The notes under the pieces: generated by a model
The model's input: only the letters and a program-made list of their open reading frames with translations
Told to the model about the DNA's origin: nothing
Database searches by the model: none
Part shown: positions 33,903 to 43,666 of the stretch, piece after piece
How positions within the stretch are numbered: the first letter of the stretch is position 1
Layout: each line of letters opens with the position of its first letter
Position numbers and translations under genes: made by a program
Origin: Pseudomonas marginalis
GTDB lineage: Bacteria; Pseudomonadota; Gammaproteobacteria; Pseudomonadales; Pseudomonadaceae
Assembly (NCBI RefSeq): GCF_900105325.1
Contig: NZ_FNSU01000003.1
Location: 2,232,001 to 2,296,000, forward strand
Direction of reading: 5' to 3'
Length of the DNA stretch: 64,000 nucleotides

Positions 33903-35408
33903 TCAGTTGTTGTACAGATCGATGATCGCGCTGACCGCCTGGGTCTTGATCTTCGACGAGTCGTTACGCGCCTGCTCGATCTTGTTCAGGTAGGCCTCGT
34001 CGACGTCACCGGTCACGTACTTGCCGTCGAACACGGCGCAGTCGAACTGCTCGATCTTGATCTTGCCACCGCCGACCGCTTCGATCAGGTCCGGCAGGTC
34101 CTGGTAGATCAGCCAATCGGCGCCGATCAGGTCGGCCACGTCCTGGGTCGTGCGGTTGTGGGCGATCAGTTCGTGGGCGCTCGGCATGTCGATACCGTAC
34201 ACGTTCGGGTAACGCACGGCAGGCGCTGCGGAACAGAAGTACACGTTCTTCGCACCGGCCTCACGGGCCATCTGGATGATTTGCTTGCAGGTGGTGCCGC
34301 GTACGATGGAGTCGTCCACCAGCATCACGTTCTTGCCGCGAAATTCCAGTTCGATGGCGTTGAGCTTCTGGCGCACCGACTTCTTGCGGGCCGCCTGGCC
34401 CGGCATGATGAAGGTGCGACCGATGTAACGGTTCTTCACGAAGCCTTCGCGGAACTTGACGCCCAGGTGGTTGGCCAATTCCAGCGCAGCAGTACGGCTG
34501 GTGTCCGGGATCGGGATCACCACGTCGATGTCGTGCTCGGGACGCTCGCGCAGGATCTTGTCGGCCAGCTTCTCGCCCATGCGCAGGCGCGCCTTGTACA
34601 CCGACACACCATCGATGATCGAATCCGGACGCGCCAGGTAGACGTGTTCGAAGATGCACGGGGTGAGTTTCGGCGCGACAGCGCACTGACGGGTGTGCAG
34701 TTTGCCGTCTTCGGTGATGTACACCGCTTCGCCCGGCGCGAGGTCGCGGATCAGAGTGAAGCCCAGCACGTCCAGGGACACGCTTTCGGACGCGATCATG
34801 TACTCGACGCCTTCGTCGGTGTGACGCTGGCCGAACACGATCGGACGAATACCGTGGGGGTCACGGAAGCCGACGATGCCGTAGCCGGTGATCATCGCAA
34901 CGACGGCATAACCGCCGACGCAACGGTTATGCACGTCGATCACGGCGGCGAACACATCTTCTTCGGTCGGCTGCAGCTTGCCGCGCTGGGCCAGCTCGTG
35001 GGCGAACACGTTGAGCAGCACTTCCGAGTCTGAGCTGGTGTTGACGTGGCGCAGGTCAGATTCGTAAATCTCCTTGGCCAGTTGCTCAACGTTGGTCAGG
35101 TTACCGTTATGCGCCAGGGTAATGCCGTAAGGCGAGTTGACGTAGAACGGCTGAGCTTCGGCCGACGTCGAGCTACCGGCGGTCGGGTAACGCACATGGC
35201 CAATGCCCATGTGCCCGACGAGGCGCTGCATGTGACGCTGATGGAACACGTCACGTACCAGGCCATTGTCCTTGCGCAGGAATAACCGGCCGTCGTGGCT
35301 GGTCACAATACCGGCAGCGTCCTGGCCGCGGTGCTGGAGGACGGTTAGCGCGTCATACAGCGCCTGATTGACGTTCGACTTACCGACGATACCGACGATG
35401 CCACACAT
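33903..35408 (-). CDS. purF: amidophosphoribosyltransferase
   Basis: 501 residues from ATG 35408, chosen so that Cys 2 (MCGIVGIVG) becomes the N-terminal nucleophile after Met removal. The Ntn glutaminase domain (1-about 235) is followed by the PRPP-binding domain with VMLVDDSIVRGTTCKQI. It makes 5-phosphoribosylamine from PRPP and Gln, the first committed step of purine synthesis. It follows cvpA as in E. coli. Confidence 0.97.
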   Translation of the reverse strand: MCGIVGIVGKSNVNQALYDALTVLQHRGQDAAGIVTSHDGRLFLRKDNGLVRDVFHQRHMQRLVGHMGIGHVRYPTAGSSTSAEAQPFYVNSPYGITLAHNGNLTNVEQLAKEIYESDLRHVNTSSDSEVLLNVFAHELAQRGKLQPTEEDVFAAVIDVHNRCVGGYAVVAMITGYGIVGFRDPHGIRPIVFGQRHTDEGVEYMIASESVSLDVLGFTLIRDLAPGEAVYITEDGKLHTRQCAVAPKLTPCIFEHVYLARPDSIIDGVSVYKARLRMGEKLADKILRERPEHDIDVVIPIPDTSRTAALELANHLGVKFREGFVKNRYIGRTFIMPGQAARKKSVRQKLNAIELEFRGKNVMLVDDSIVRGTTCKQIIQMAREAGAKNVYFCSAAPAVRYPNVYGIDMPSAHELIAHNRTTQDVADLIGADWLIYQDLPDLIEAVGGGKIKIEQFDCAVFDGKYVTGDVDEAYLNKIEQARNDSSKIKTQAVSAIIDLYNN

Positions 35409-35449
35409 GCGACGCAACCCCTACTTAATGAATCTTGACTGAACACAAC

Positions 35450-36007
35450 TTACTGCGGCGTTTTGGCCGGCAAGAGGTGTTCCTTGAACGGAAGATCAGC
35501 GGGTACGCTGATTCCGCTGGCCAGCCACTGACTGCTCCACCCCAATATGAGGTTCTTGGACCAATCTGCAACCAATAGAAATTTTGGCACGAGTACCGAC
35601 TCCTGCCACCACGAATCCTGCTGTACCGGCCCCAGGCTCAACAGCCCGACCGCCACGACCACCAGCAACGCACCACGCGCGGCACCGAAGGCCATGCCGA
35701 GAAATCGATCGGTCCCGGAGAGGCCGGTGACACGTATCAACTCGCCAATAAGATAATTGACCATTGCCCCCACCAGCAGCGTGGCGATGAACATGATGGC
35801 GCAGCCCGCGATGACGCGAGCCGAAGGTGTCTCGATGTATCCGGCCAGGTAGACCGACAACGAACCGCCGAACATCCAGGCTACGACTCCTGCGATGATC
35901 CAGGTCAGCAACGACAGTGCTTCTTTTACGAAGCCGCGGCTTAGACTGATCAAAGCGGAGATGGCGACGATTGCAACGATCGCCCAGTCAACCCAGGTAA
36001 ATGGCAC
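35450..36007 (-). CDS. cvpA: CvpA-family inner-membrane protein
   Basis: 185 residues with four hydrophobic helices; N-terminal WVDWAIVAIVAISALISLSRGFVKEAL (in parts) is the family signature. In E. coli it is needed for colicin V production and bile tolerance; the molecular role is unclear. It lies 41 bp upstream of purF. Confidence 0.93.
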   Translation of the reverse strand: MPFTWVDWAIVAIVAISALISLSRGFVKEALSLLTWIIAGVVAWMFGGSLSVYLAGYIETPSARVIAGCAIMFIATLLVGAMVNYLIGELIRVTGLSGTDRFLGMAFGAARGALLVVVAVGLLSLGPVQQDSWWQESVLVPKFLLVADWSKNLILGWSSQWLASGISVPADLPFKEHLLPAKTPQ

Positions 36008-36168
36008 GTTTGAGCCTACGGACGGATAAGGCGGCGCATTTTAGCAGAGCGTCGGGCTGTCGGTAAGCTGTGATTGCGGCTGCTTTGCAAATCAATAGAT
36101 TGTGGCGGGCCGATCACATTTCAACCTCACCACATTTGATTGGACTTCAGGTTTAAACCGATGCGGGC

Positions 36169-36828
36169 TCAGCCGCGCTCAGGCTGGAAGCGGGTCACGA
36201 AGCCTTTCAGGTTCTGCTGACGGTCCAGCAAATCCCGCAGCCGGTCGGCCTCGGCGCGCTCGATCAGCGGCCCGATAAACACCCGGTTCTTGCCGTCGGC
36301 GCTACGGATGTAGGCGTTGTAGCCCTGGGCACGCAGCTTCTTCTGCAAGGCGTCGGCGCCTTCACGATTGCCCAGGCTGGCCACCTGGATCGACCAACTG
36401 ATCGGCAAGCCGTTCGGGTCGATACGGCTCTGCCCCACATCCGGCTTGCCCGGCGCAGCAGGCTGTGGCGCTACAGGTTTGGGCGCAGGCGCAGGTGTCG
36501 CCGGCTTGGCGGCGACCGTCGGAGCAGGTGTCGGCTTGACCACCGGCACGCTTGGCTGCACCGGCATCGACGGCGCCTGCTGCGCGGCCACCTCATCATC
36601 GGTCGGCACCGGTTCTTCTTCCGGCAACGCCTGCGGTTCAGGCACCACCACCGGCTCCACCTGCACTTGGGGCACTGCCGGTGCCTGGGGCGCAGCCGGA
36701 GCCTCGACGACCACCTGGCGCTGCTCGTCCTGGCGGGAAAACAGCATCGGCAGGAAAATCACCGCCAATGCCACCAGCACCAGGGCTCCAACCATTCGCT
36801 GCTTGTATGCGCTATCCAGTAATGCCAT
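36169..36828 (-). CDS. DedD-like SPOR-domain cell-division protein
   Basis: 219 residues from ATG 36828. Short cytoplasmic N-terminus, one membrane helix (about 13-30; VGALVLVALAVIFLPMLF), a long Pro/Ala/Val-rich periplasmic linker, and a C-terminal SPOR domain (about 145-219; WSIQVASLGNREGADALQ, then VFIGPLIERAEADRLRDLL). SPOR domains bind denuded glycan at the septum. It overlaps folC by 17 bp; folC-dedD-cvpA-purF is conserved in gammaproteobacteria. Confidence 0.88.
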   Translation of the reverse strand: MALLDSAYKQRMVGALVLVALAVIFLPMLFSRQDEQRQVVVEAPAAPQAPAVPQVQVEPVVVPEPQALPEEEPVPTDDEVAAQQAPSMPVQPSVPVVKPTPAPTVAAKPATPAPAPKPVAPQPAAPGKPDVGQSRIDPNGLPISWSIQVASLGNREGADALQKKLRAQGYNAYIRSADGKNRVFIGPLIERAEADRLRDLLDRQQNLKGFVTRFQPERG

Positions 36829-38119
36829 CTGCAGCTTCCTCCGTGGAGCGCCGGGCCAACCACTCAAGCGCCTCGGCAACACAATAAAATGATCCGAACA
36901 ACAGAATTTCGTCCTCGGCCGTCGCCACCGCGCACTGAGCCTCCAGGGCGGCAGTCACGCTTGCATACGACGCCACGGGCGCACCAAGGTTCTGTAACGC
37001 GATCTCAAGCTCATGGGCCGGACGGCTGCGGGGCGTATCCAGCGGCGCTACCGCCCAAGCCTGGACGCTGTCAAGCAACGGCACAACTACGCCCTCCAGG
37101 TCCTTATCGGCGAGCAAACCGAATACAGCCAGGCGACGCCCCACCGGCGGCGTGCGTGCCAGGCGCTTGGCCAGGTATTGCGCTGCATGGGGGTTATGCC
37201 CCACATCCAGCAACAGGTTCAGGCGCTTGCCGTGCCAGTCGAACACCCGGCGATCCAGGCGCCCGACCACGCGGGTCGCCAGCAACGTCGCAGCAATCTG
37301 CTCAGCCTGCCAAGGCAGGTCCAGCAACAGATAGGCTTGCAGCGCGAGTGCGGCGTTCTCCATCGGCAGGTTCAGCAAGGGCAGATCACGCAGCTCCACA
37401 GCCTGCCCATGGGCATCCCGGCCGCGCCACTGCCAGTGCCGGTCACCGATTTCAAGATTGAATTCGCGGCCACGCAGGAAGAATGGGCAGCCCAGCTCAC
37501 GCACCTTGTCCAGCAAGGGCTGCGGCGGATCCAGGTCACCGCACAGCGCAGGCTTGCCCGGGCGGAAAATCCCGGCCTTCTCATAGGCCACGGACTCGCG
37601 GGTATCCCCCAGGTAGTCGGCATGGTCCACGCCAATACTGGTGACCAGCGCCAGGTCGGCATCCACCACGTTGACGGTGTCCAGGCGCCCCCCCAGGCCC
37701 ACTTCCAACACGACCACATCCAGCTGCGCACGCTCGAACAGCCAGAACGCCGCCAGGGTGCCCATTTCGAAGTAAGTCAGGGAAATCTCACCGCGCCCGG
37801 CATCGAGTGCGGCGAAGGCTTCGCAGAGTTGCTCATCGCTGGCTTCGACGCCATTGAGTTGCACCCGCTCGTTGTAACGCAGCAAGTGCGGCGAGCTGTA
37901 CACGCCGACTTTCAGCCCCTGGGCCTGCAGCAGCGCGGCAACAAAGGCACAGGTAGAACCCTTGCCGTTGGTGCCGGTCACCGTGATCACACGCGGCGCC
38001 GGCCGGCCCAACCCAAGGCGGGCCGCTACCTGTTGCGAGCGCTCCAGGCCCATGTCGATGGCGGACGGATGCAACTGCTCGAGGTAGGCGAGCCATTCGC
38101 CCAGGGTACGTTGGGTCAT
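36812..38119 (-). CDS. folC: dihydrofolate/folylpolyglutamate synthase
   Basis: 435 residues. Mur-ligase-like ATP site VTGTNGKGSTCAFVAALL, then the conserved LGGRLDTVN and the C-terminal domain with DVGHNPHA. It adds Glu to dihydropteroate and extends folate with glutamates. Its ATG overlaps the accD stop by 4 bp. Confidence 0.96.
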   Translation of the reverse strand: MTQRTLGEWLAYLEQLHPSAIDMGLERSQQVAARLGLGRPAPRVITVTGTNGKGSTCAFVAALLQAQGLKVGVYSSPHLLRYNERVQLNGVEASDEQLCEAFAALDAGRGEISLTYFEMGTLAAFWLFERAQLDVVVLEVGLGGRLDTVNVVDADLALVTSIGVDHADYLGDTRESVAYEKAGIFRPGKPALCGDLDPPQPLLDKVRELGCPFFLRGREFNLEIGDRHWQWRGRDAHGQAVELRDLPLLNLPMENAALALQAYLLLDLPWQAEQIAATLLATRVVGRLDRRVFDWHGKRLNLLLDVGHNPHAAQYLAKRLARTPPVGRRLAVFGLLADKDLEGVVVPLLDSVQAWAVAPLDTPRSRPAHELEIALQNLGAPVASYASVTAALEAQCAVATAEDEILLFGSFYCVAEALEWLARRSTEEAADGITG

Positions 38120-39036
38120 AGGTTCGCAGGCACCGGCGGCACAACGATCGGCTCGACTTTAGGCGCGACGTAAACAGGTGTCGGCAGGCCCATCATCTGC
38201 GCCAGCAGGCTACCCAGGCGTGGACGCAGCTCACCGCGCGGAATGATCAGGTCGATTGCGCCGTGCTCCAGCAGGAACTCGCTGCGCTGGAAGCCTTCCG
38301 GCAGTTTTTCGCGCACGGTCTGCTCGATCACGCGCGGGCCGGCAAAGCCGATCAGGGCTTTTGGCTCACCGACAATCACGTCGCCCAGCATCGCCAGGCT
38401 GGCGGAAACACCGCCGTAGACCGGGTCGGTCAGCACGGAGATGAACGGAATGCCTTCTTCGCGCAGACGCGCCAGCACCGCAGAGGTCTTGGCCATTTGC
38501 ATCAGGGAGATCAACGCTTCCTGCATCCGCGCACCACCGGAGGCGGCGAAGCAGATCATCGGGCAACGGTTTTCCAGGGCGTAGTTGGCCGCGCGCACGA
38601 AGCGCTCGCCGACGATGGCCCCCATGGAGCCGCCCATGAAGGAGAACTCGAACGCCGACACCACCACCGGCATGCCCAGCAGCTTGCCGCTGACGGAAAT
38701 CAGCGCGTCCTTCTCACCGGTCTGCTTTTGCGCAGCGGTCAGGCGGTCCTTGTACTTCTTGCCGTCGCGGAACTTCAGACGGTCGACCGGCTCCAGGTCG
38801 GCGCCCAGCTCGTTACGGCCGTCGGCGTCGAGGAAGATATCGATGCGGGCGCGGGCGCCGATACGCATGTGGTGGTTGCACTTGGGGCAAACATCCAGGG
38901 TCTTTTCCAGCTCGGGGCGGTACAGCACCGCGTCGCAGGATGGGCACTTGTGCCACAGACCTTCAGGAACCGAGCTTTTCTTCACCTCGGAACGCATGAT
39001 CGAAGGGATCAGTTTGTCTACTAACCAGTTGCTCAT
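38116..39036 (-). CDS. accD: acetyl-CoA carboxylase carboxyltransferase beta subunit
   Basis: 306 residues from ATG 39036 (MSNWLVDKLIPSIMRSE). The N-terminal zinc ribbon has four Cys (CPSCD, CPKCN), followed by the crotonase-like carboxyltransferase domain (SFMGGSMGAIVGERF; SGGARMQEAL). With AccA it transfers CO2 from carboxybiotin to acetyl-CoA. A Pro-rich C-terminal tail extends beyond the core. A 243-bp gap with a GGCCGCC/GGCGGCG-type hairpin (about 39208-39235) separates it from trpF. Confidence 0.96.
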   Translation of the reverse strand: MSNWLVDKLIPSIMRSEVKKSSVPEGLWHKCPSCDAVLYRPELEKTLDVCPKCNHHMRIGARARIDIFLDADGRNELGADLEPVDRLKFRDGKKYKDRLTAAQKQTGEKDALISVSGKLLGMPVVVSAFEFSFMGGSMGAIVGERFVRAANYALENRCPMICFAASGGARMQEALISLMQMAKTSAVLARLREEGIPFISVLTDPVYGGVSASLAMLGDVIVGEPKALIGFAGPRVIEQTVREKLPEGFQRSEFLLEHGAIDLIIPRGELRPRLGSLLAQMMGLPTPVYVAPKVEPIVVPPVPANL

Positions 39037-39279
39037 GCTTTCTTTCTCCAGTACCGGTGGCTTGAACACAGCCCCGCGTATGCCCTTGAGCTAAATTCAT
39101 ATGTGGCGATGACGCAGGCTGGACGGGGTCAGACGTTCGACCTGCCATTTCCAGCCTGCATCCTCAGCCTTCCAGACAGCCTGCCTGCGCAGGTTGCCAC
39201 TTCATTTCCGGGCCGCCCTCAGGCGGCGCCGGGCTGTTTTACACAGTGGTAGTTATGGACGGCGGCAGACTGCCAGCCG

Positions 39280-39912
39280 TCACATCCCGCCACAGCTGTT
39301 GCGCACCGCGTGCATGAATGCGCGAATCCTGTCGTGATCCTTGATGCCCTTGCCTTGCTCTACCCCACCGCTGACATCCACGGCATACGGCCGGACCTGT
39401 TGAATCGCCGCACCGACATTCGCTGGGTTGAGCCCCCCGGCCAGGATGATCGGCTTGCTCAATCCTTCGGGGATCAGCGACCAATCGAACGCTTCACCGG
39501 TACCACCGGGTACGCCTTCGACATACGTGTCCAGCAGAACGCCACGCGCGCCGGAATAGGCCGCGCAGGCCCTCGCTATATCGTCACCCGCCTTGACCCG
39601 CAACGCCTTGATATACGGGCGTTGGTAGCTTTCACATTCATCCGGGGTTTCGTCGCCGTGAAATTGCAGCATATCCAGCTGCACGGCATCCAGGGTTTCG
39701 TTGAGTTCGCAGCGGCTGGCGTTGACGAACAAGCCCACGGTGGTCACGAACGGCGGCAGCGCCGCAATGATCGCCCGCGCCTGCAACACATTCACCGCCC
39801 GCGGGCTTCTGGCATAAAACACCAGGCCAATGGCATCCGCCCCCGCCTCGACTGCCGCCAGCGCGTCTTCTATGCGGGTAATCCCGCAAATCTTGCTGCG
39901 AACGGCAGGCAT
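39280..39912 (-). CDS. trpF: phosphoribosylanthranilate isomerase
   Basis: 210 residues. TIM-barrel enzyme with the catalytic Cys motif KICGITRIEDA near the N-terminus, LDAVQLDMLQFHGDE, and the phosphate-binding end LAGGLNPANV and DVSGGVE. It catalyses the Amadori rearrangement of tryptophan synthesis. It stands apart from trpAB and trpCDE, as is normal in Pseudomonas, between truA and accD. Confidence 0.96.
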   Translation of the reverse strand: MPAVRSKICGITRIEDALAAVEAGADAIGLVFYARSPRAVNVLQARAIIAALPPFVTTVGLFVNASRCELNETLDAVQLDMLQFHGDETPDECESYQRPYIKALRVKAGDDIARACAAYSGARGVLLDTYVEGVPGGTGEAFDWSLIPEGLSKPIILAGGLNPANVGAAIQQVRPYAVDVSGGVEQGKGIKDHDRIRAFMHAVRNSCGGM

Positions 39913-39976
39913 GTCGTAGAAACCTCAGGGGTTGGACCGATAAAGTCCCGGATGGTAACAAAAGCTTTTCCGGGCG

Positions 39977-40831
39977 TCAGCCGCCAAGTTCACTGAACCC
40001 TGTGAGGAAGTGTGGCCCGATGAAACGCTGCGGCAGCTCGAACTCGTCGCGGTACTCCACGTCCACCAGATACAGGCCAAACGGATGCGCCGTGACGCCG
40101 CCCGTGCGGCGAATGCGGCTTTCCAGCACTTCCCTGGCCCATTCCACCGGGCGCTCGCCGGTGCCGATGGTCATCAATACGCCCGCAATGTTACGCACCA
40201 TATGGTGCAGGAAGGCGCCGGCGCGGATGTCCAGCACGATCATCTTGCCGTGGCGAGTCACCCGCAGGTGGTGGACTTCCTTGATCGGCGACTTGGCCTG
40301 GCACTGGCCGGCACGAAACGCACTGAAATCATGCACCCCTACCAGATGCTGCGCAGCCTCGGCCATGCGTTCGGCATCCAGCGGACGGTGGTTCCAGGTG
40401 ATTTCTTCGTTGAGGTGCGCGGGACGGATCTGGTCGTTGTAGATCACATAGCGATAACGCCGGGCAATCGCCTTGAAGCGCGCATGAAAGTGCGCAGGCA
40501 TGACCTTGGCCCAACTGACGCTGACGTCATGGGGCAAATTGATATTGGCGCCCATCACCCAGGCCTTCATCGTGCGTTCGGCCTGGGTATCGAAGTGCAC
40601 CACCTGGCCGCAGGCATGCACACCGGCATCGGTACGCCCGGCACACATCAACGACACCGGGGAGTCAGCCACTTTCGACAGCGCCTTCTCCAGGGTTTCC
40701 TGCACCGTCAGCACGCCTGACGCCTGGCGCTGCCAGCCGCGATAGCGCGAGCCTTTGTATTCCACGCCGAGGGCGATGCGGTAAAAGCCAGCGGCCGCCA
40801 TTTCGGCGGCCGGGTTATCTATATTTGCCAA
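39977..40831 (-). CDS. truA: tRNA pseudouridine(38-40) synthase
   Basis: 284 residues. The catalytic Asp lies in CAGRTDAGVHACGQV; YKGSRYRGWQRQ and FLHHMVRNIAG are also family motifs. It modifies positions 38-40 in the anticodon stem-loop of many tRNAs. It follows fimV by 110 bp. Confidence 0.96.
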   Translation of the reverse strand: MANIDNPAAEMAAAGFYRIALGVEYKGSRYRGWQRQASGVLTVQETLEKALSKVADSPVSLMCAGRTDAGVHACGQVVHFDTQAERTMKAWVMGANINLPHDVSVSWAKVMPAHFHARFKAIARRYRYVIYNDQIRPAHLNEEITWNHRPLDAERMAEAAQHLVGVHDFSAFRAGQCQAKSPIKEVHHLRVTRHGKMIVLDIRAGAFLHHMVRNIAGVLMTIGTGERPVEWAREVLESRIRRTGGVTAHPFGLYLVDVEYRDEFELPQRFIGPHFLTGFSELGG

Positions 40832-40941
40832 GAACTGAGAGCCTGATGAGTTGCGCGAAGGCGGCCATTATAAATGCGCCAGCTGCGTGGCGTGCGCTTT
40901 TGTTGGGGATTGACCTTCCCACACCGCACCTGCATCAACCT

Positions 40942-43503
40942 TCAGATTTTGCCGAGCATTTCCTTGGCCTCGCCGCGCTGCGCCTCATCACCTTCGGTGA
41001 GCACTTCAGAGAGAATGTCCCGCGCGCCGTCGGCATCCCCCATGTCGATATAGGCCTGGGCGAGGTCTAGCTTGGTGGCGACTTCATTCGTACCGGACAG
41101 GAAATCGAACTCCGGTTCATCATCGCCCAGCGCCGCGTCCTCAGCGGTAAAGGAAGGTTCGATGGGCGGACTTTCCAGGCTCTGGGACAGGCGATCCAGC
41201 TCGGCGTTGACATCGTCCAGCTCCGAAGCGAAGGCATCAGGCTTGGCCGCTGCGTCTGGTTCGTCCGCCAGGGACAGGTCGAAATCCTCCGGCAAATCGA
41301 AGTCATCCAGCGCGGACGGGGTCAGCGTCGGCGGCTCGACTGCCGACGCATCCTTCATCTGATCCTCAAGACCGGAAAGGAAGTCGTCGTCGGATTGCTC
41401 GGACGCCGGGTCATTGAGTTGCAGGTCCAGGTCGAAGTCCGACAGGTCTTCCTCGCCGGCCTTGGGCGCCGATTGCTGCTCCAGGAGCGCTGCAAACGTC
41501 TGCTCGTCGTCCAGGCTGGCTGGCGAAGCCGCCTCCAGCTCATCCAGGCTCAGGTCGAAATCGGTGTCGAGTGCATTGGGCTCGGCGGCCGGGGCAGCCG
41601 GTTTGTCTTCCAGCAGGTCCTTGACGTACTGAGCGTCAAGGGCCGCGGCGGCAACCGCGGCACTGACGCCCGCCGCCAATACCGCCATCGCAGGAAAGCG
41701 CGACTTGAGCTGCTCGACCTGGGCATGGTTTTCACCATTGGCCACCAGTTGACGCTCCTGGGTCACGAAACCGTCCTTGTCGCTTTGCAGGCCGTAGACC
41801 TCCATCAGCTTCAACCGCAGGTCGCTGCGCTTGGGCTCGTGCTTGATCGCTTGCTCCAGCACATCGGCGGCCTGGTTCAGATGACCACGGTCGATATGGG
41901 ACTGGGCTTGCGCCAGGGCATCGTTGGCGTTTTGCGGGGCCACGGCAGCGGCCAGCGGCGCGAGCACGGAGGCAACCGTCGGAACCGCTACCGCCGGCGC
42001 AACCACTGGAGCAGGTGCCGGAGCGGCTGCCAGCTTGACGTTCGGCGGCGGCACTTCGAGGCCTTCGAAACTGTCCGACGGCAGGTCCTGTTCGATGCTT
42101 GAGGTAAATTCCGGCTCTTCAGCCAGCGCCCGCGCCATGCGCAAGTGCTTTTCCTCTTCACGGCGGGCGTTGCGATGGCGCGCCCACAACAGCAGGAGCA
42201 GCAACACCACCAGGCCAGCCGCACCGCCGATCACACCGAGGACAACCGGATTGGTCAGCAGATCATTGAACTTGCCTTCCGTGGTGTCAGGTGCCGTGGC
42301 CGGCGTAGCTGCCTCAGGTGCCGGCGCCGCCGGGGTTGGCGTTGGCGCGGCGGCCTGTGCAGCGGGTGCGGCCGGCGTGGCGGCCGGGTCGCTTGCCAGC
42401 TGTGCGGGCATCGCTGCCGTCGCCGCTACGGCCGGGGCACCTTTGTCTGCCTGCAAACGGGCCAGTTGATCGTTTTTCAGTTGAATCAACTTTTGCAGTT
42501 TATCCAACTGGCTTTGCAGATCTGCCGCACGGCTCTTGAGTTCTTCGTTATCGCGGCGGGTGGTGTCCAGTTGCTCCTGGGTCATCGCCAGCTTGTCACT
42601 CAAGACCTGGCTGTCACCGGCCTTGCCCTTGCCGCCCTTCCTGGCTGCTTCAGCCGAGACCAGGCTCAGGTTGTCCTGGGTATTGGTGGTCGACGGCGCA
42701 TTGCCGGCCTGGGCACGCTTGGTGGCGTCCAGTTGCTGCTTACCGGCCGCCTGATTGGTCGCCCCGCGCCGACCCTGGCGCCAGGCGGCATTTTGTACCC
42801 TCACTTCGGCGATTGCCTGAGGCTGCGGCAACGCCGTGCTTTGTACGGTGTCCGGCAGGCGCAGCACCTGGCCGGTTTTCAGGCGGTTGATATTGCCGTC
42901 GATAAAGGCGTCGGGATTGAGTGCCTGAATGGCCAGCATGGTCTGCTGCACCGAGCCGCCATTGCGGTGCTTCTGCGCAATTTCCCACAGGGTGTCGCGG
43001 GACGTGGTGGTGTGCTGGGCCGGCTTGCTCACAGCGGGCGCACTGCGGGCGGGCGTTCCCACGCGCGGTGCAGGTGCTGCGGGGGTCGAAGCCGACTGGT
43101 CGAACTTGGCAGGGTCGAGCAACACGCTGTAGTCGCGCATCAAGCGGCCATTGGGCCATTGCACCTGCAGCAGGAAACGTACGTAGGAATCCGGCAGCGG
43201 CTTGCTGGAGGTGACGCGCACCACGCTGCGACCGCTGGGATTGATGACCGGGGTAAACGTCAGGTCATCGAGAAACGCCTGGCGATCGACGCCCGCGTCC
43301 ACGAACGCCTGGGATGAGGCCAGGCTCGGGGTGATCTCGGACGCCGTGAGGCCACCGACATCGAGCAATTCGATTTCCACCGACAACGGCTGGTTCAACT
43401 TCGACTTGAGGGTCATTTCCCCCAACTGGAGCGCCTGCGCCATACCGGAGGACAGCGCCGAGGCGGCCGCTATTGCTAACACCAGTTTGCGAACTTGAAC
43501 CAT
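40942..43503 (-). CDS. fimV: FimV-type peptidoglycan-binding pilus/polarity protein
   Basis: 853 residues from ATG 43503. Signal peptide to about 24, a conserved N-terminal FimV domain (26-135), LysM (about 165-217; TLWEIAQKHRNGG), a coiled coil (about 303-353), one membrane helix (419-441), and a long acidic cytoplasmic part with TPR-like repeats ending in the FimV C-terminal domain (ATKLDLAQAYIDMGDADGAR). It links peptidoglycan to cytoplasmic regulators and supports type IV pilus assembly and cell polarity. The Ala/Pro-rich linkers are normal for the family. Confidence 0.94.
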   Translation of the reverse strand: MVQVRKLVLAIAAASALSSGMAQALQLGEMTLKSKLNQPLSVEIELLDVGGLTASEITPSLASSQAFVDAGVDRQAFLDDLTFTPVINPSGRSVVRVTSSKPLPDSYVRFLLQVQWPNGRLMRDYSVLLDPAKFDQSASTPAAPAPRVGTPARSAPAVSKPAQHTTTSRDTLWEIAQKHRNGGSVQQTMLAIQALNPDAFIDGNINRLKTGQVLRLPDTVQSTALPQPQAIAEVRVQNAAWRQGRRGATNQAAGKQQLDATKRAQAGNAPSTTNTQDNLSLVSAEAARKGGKGKAGDSQVLSDKLAMTQEQLDTTRRDNEELKSRAADLQSQLDKLQKLIQLKNDQLARLQADKGAPAVAATAAMPAQLASDPAATPAAPAAQAAAPTPTPAAPAPEAATPATAPDTTEGKFNDLLTNPVVLGVIGGAAGLVVLLLLLLWARHRNARREEEKHLRMARALAEEPEFTSSIEQDLPSDSFEGLEVPPPNVKLAAAPAPAPVVAPAVAVPTVASVLAPLAAAVAPQNANDALAQAQSHIDRGHLNQAADVLEQAIKHEPKRSDLRLKLMEVYGLQSDKDGFVTQERQLVANGENHAQVEQLKSRFPAMAVLAAGVSAAVAAAALDAQYVKDLLEDKPAAPAAEPNALDTDFDLSLDELEAASPASLDDEQTFAALLEQQSAPKAGEEDLSDFDLDLQLNDPASEQSDDDFLSGLEDQMKDASAVEPPTLTPSALDDFDLPEDFDLSLADEPDAAAKPDAFASELDDVNAELDRLSQSLESPPIEPSFTAEDAALGDDEPEFDFLSGTNEVATKLDLAQAYIDMGDADGARDILSEVLTEGDEAQRGEAKEMLGKI

Positions 43504-43666
43504 AGCCTCATCCTTTGTTTGAACACTCCCCGGCCTGCGAGAAGGTTGGTAACCGCTTGCCATAAGGCATGGCGAGCCGATAGGTCACCGACGCGCAATT
43601 GTTCCTGCTTGGGGCCAAGCATAGCGCCTGGTTAGAATCAATCTACAAATTGCCGCCAAGTATCTT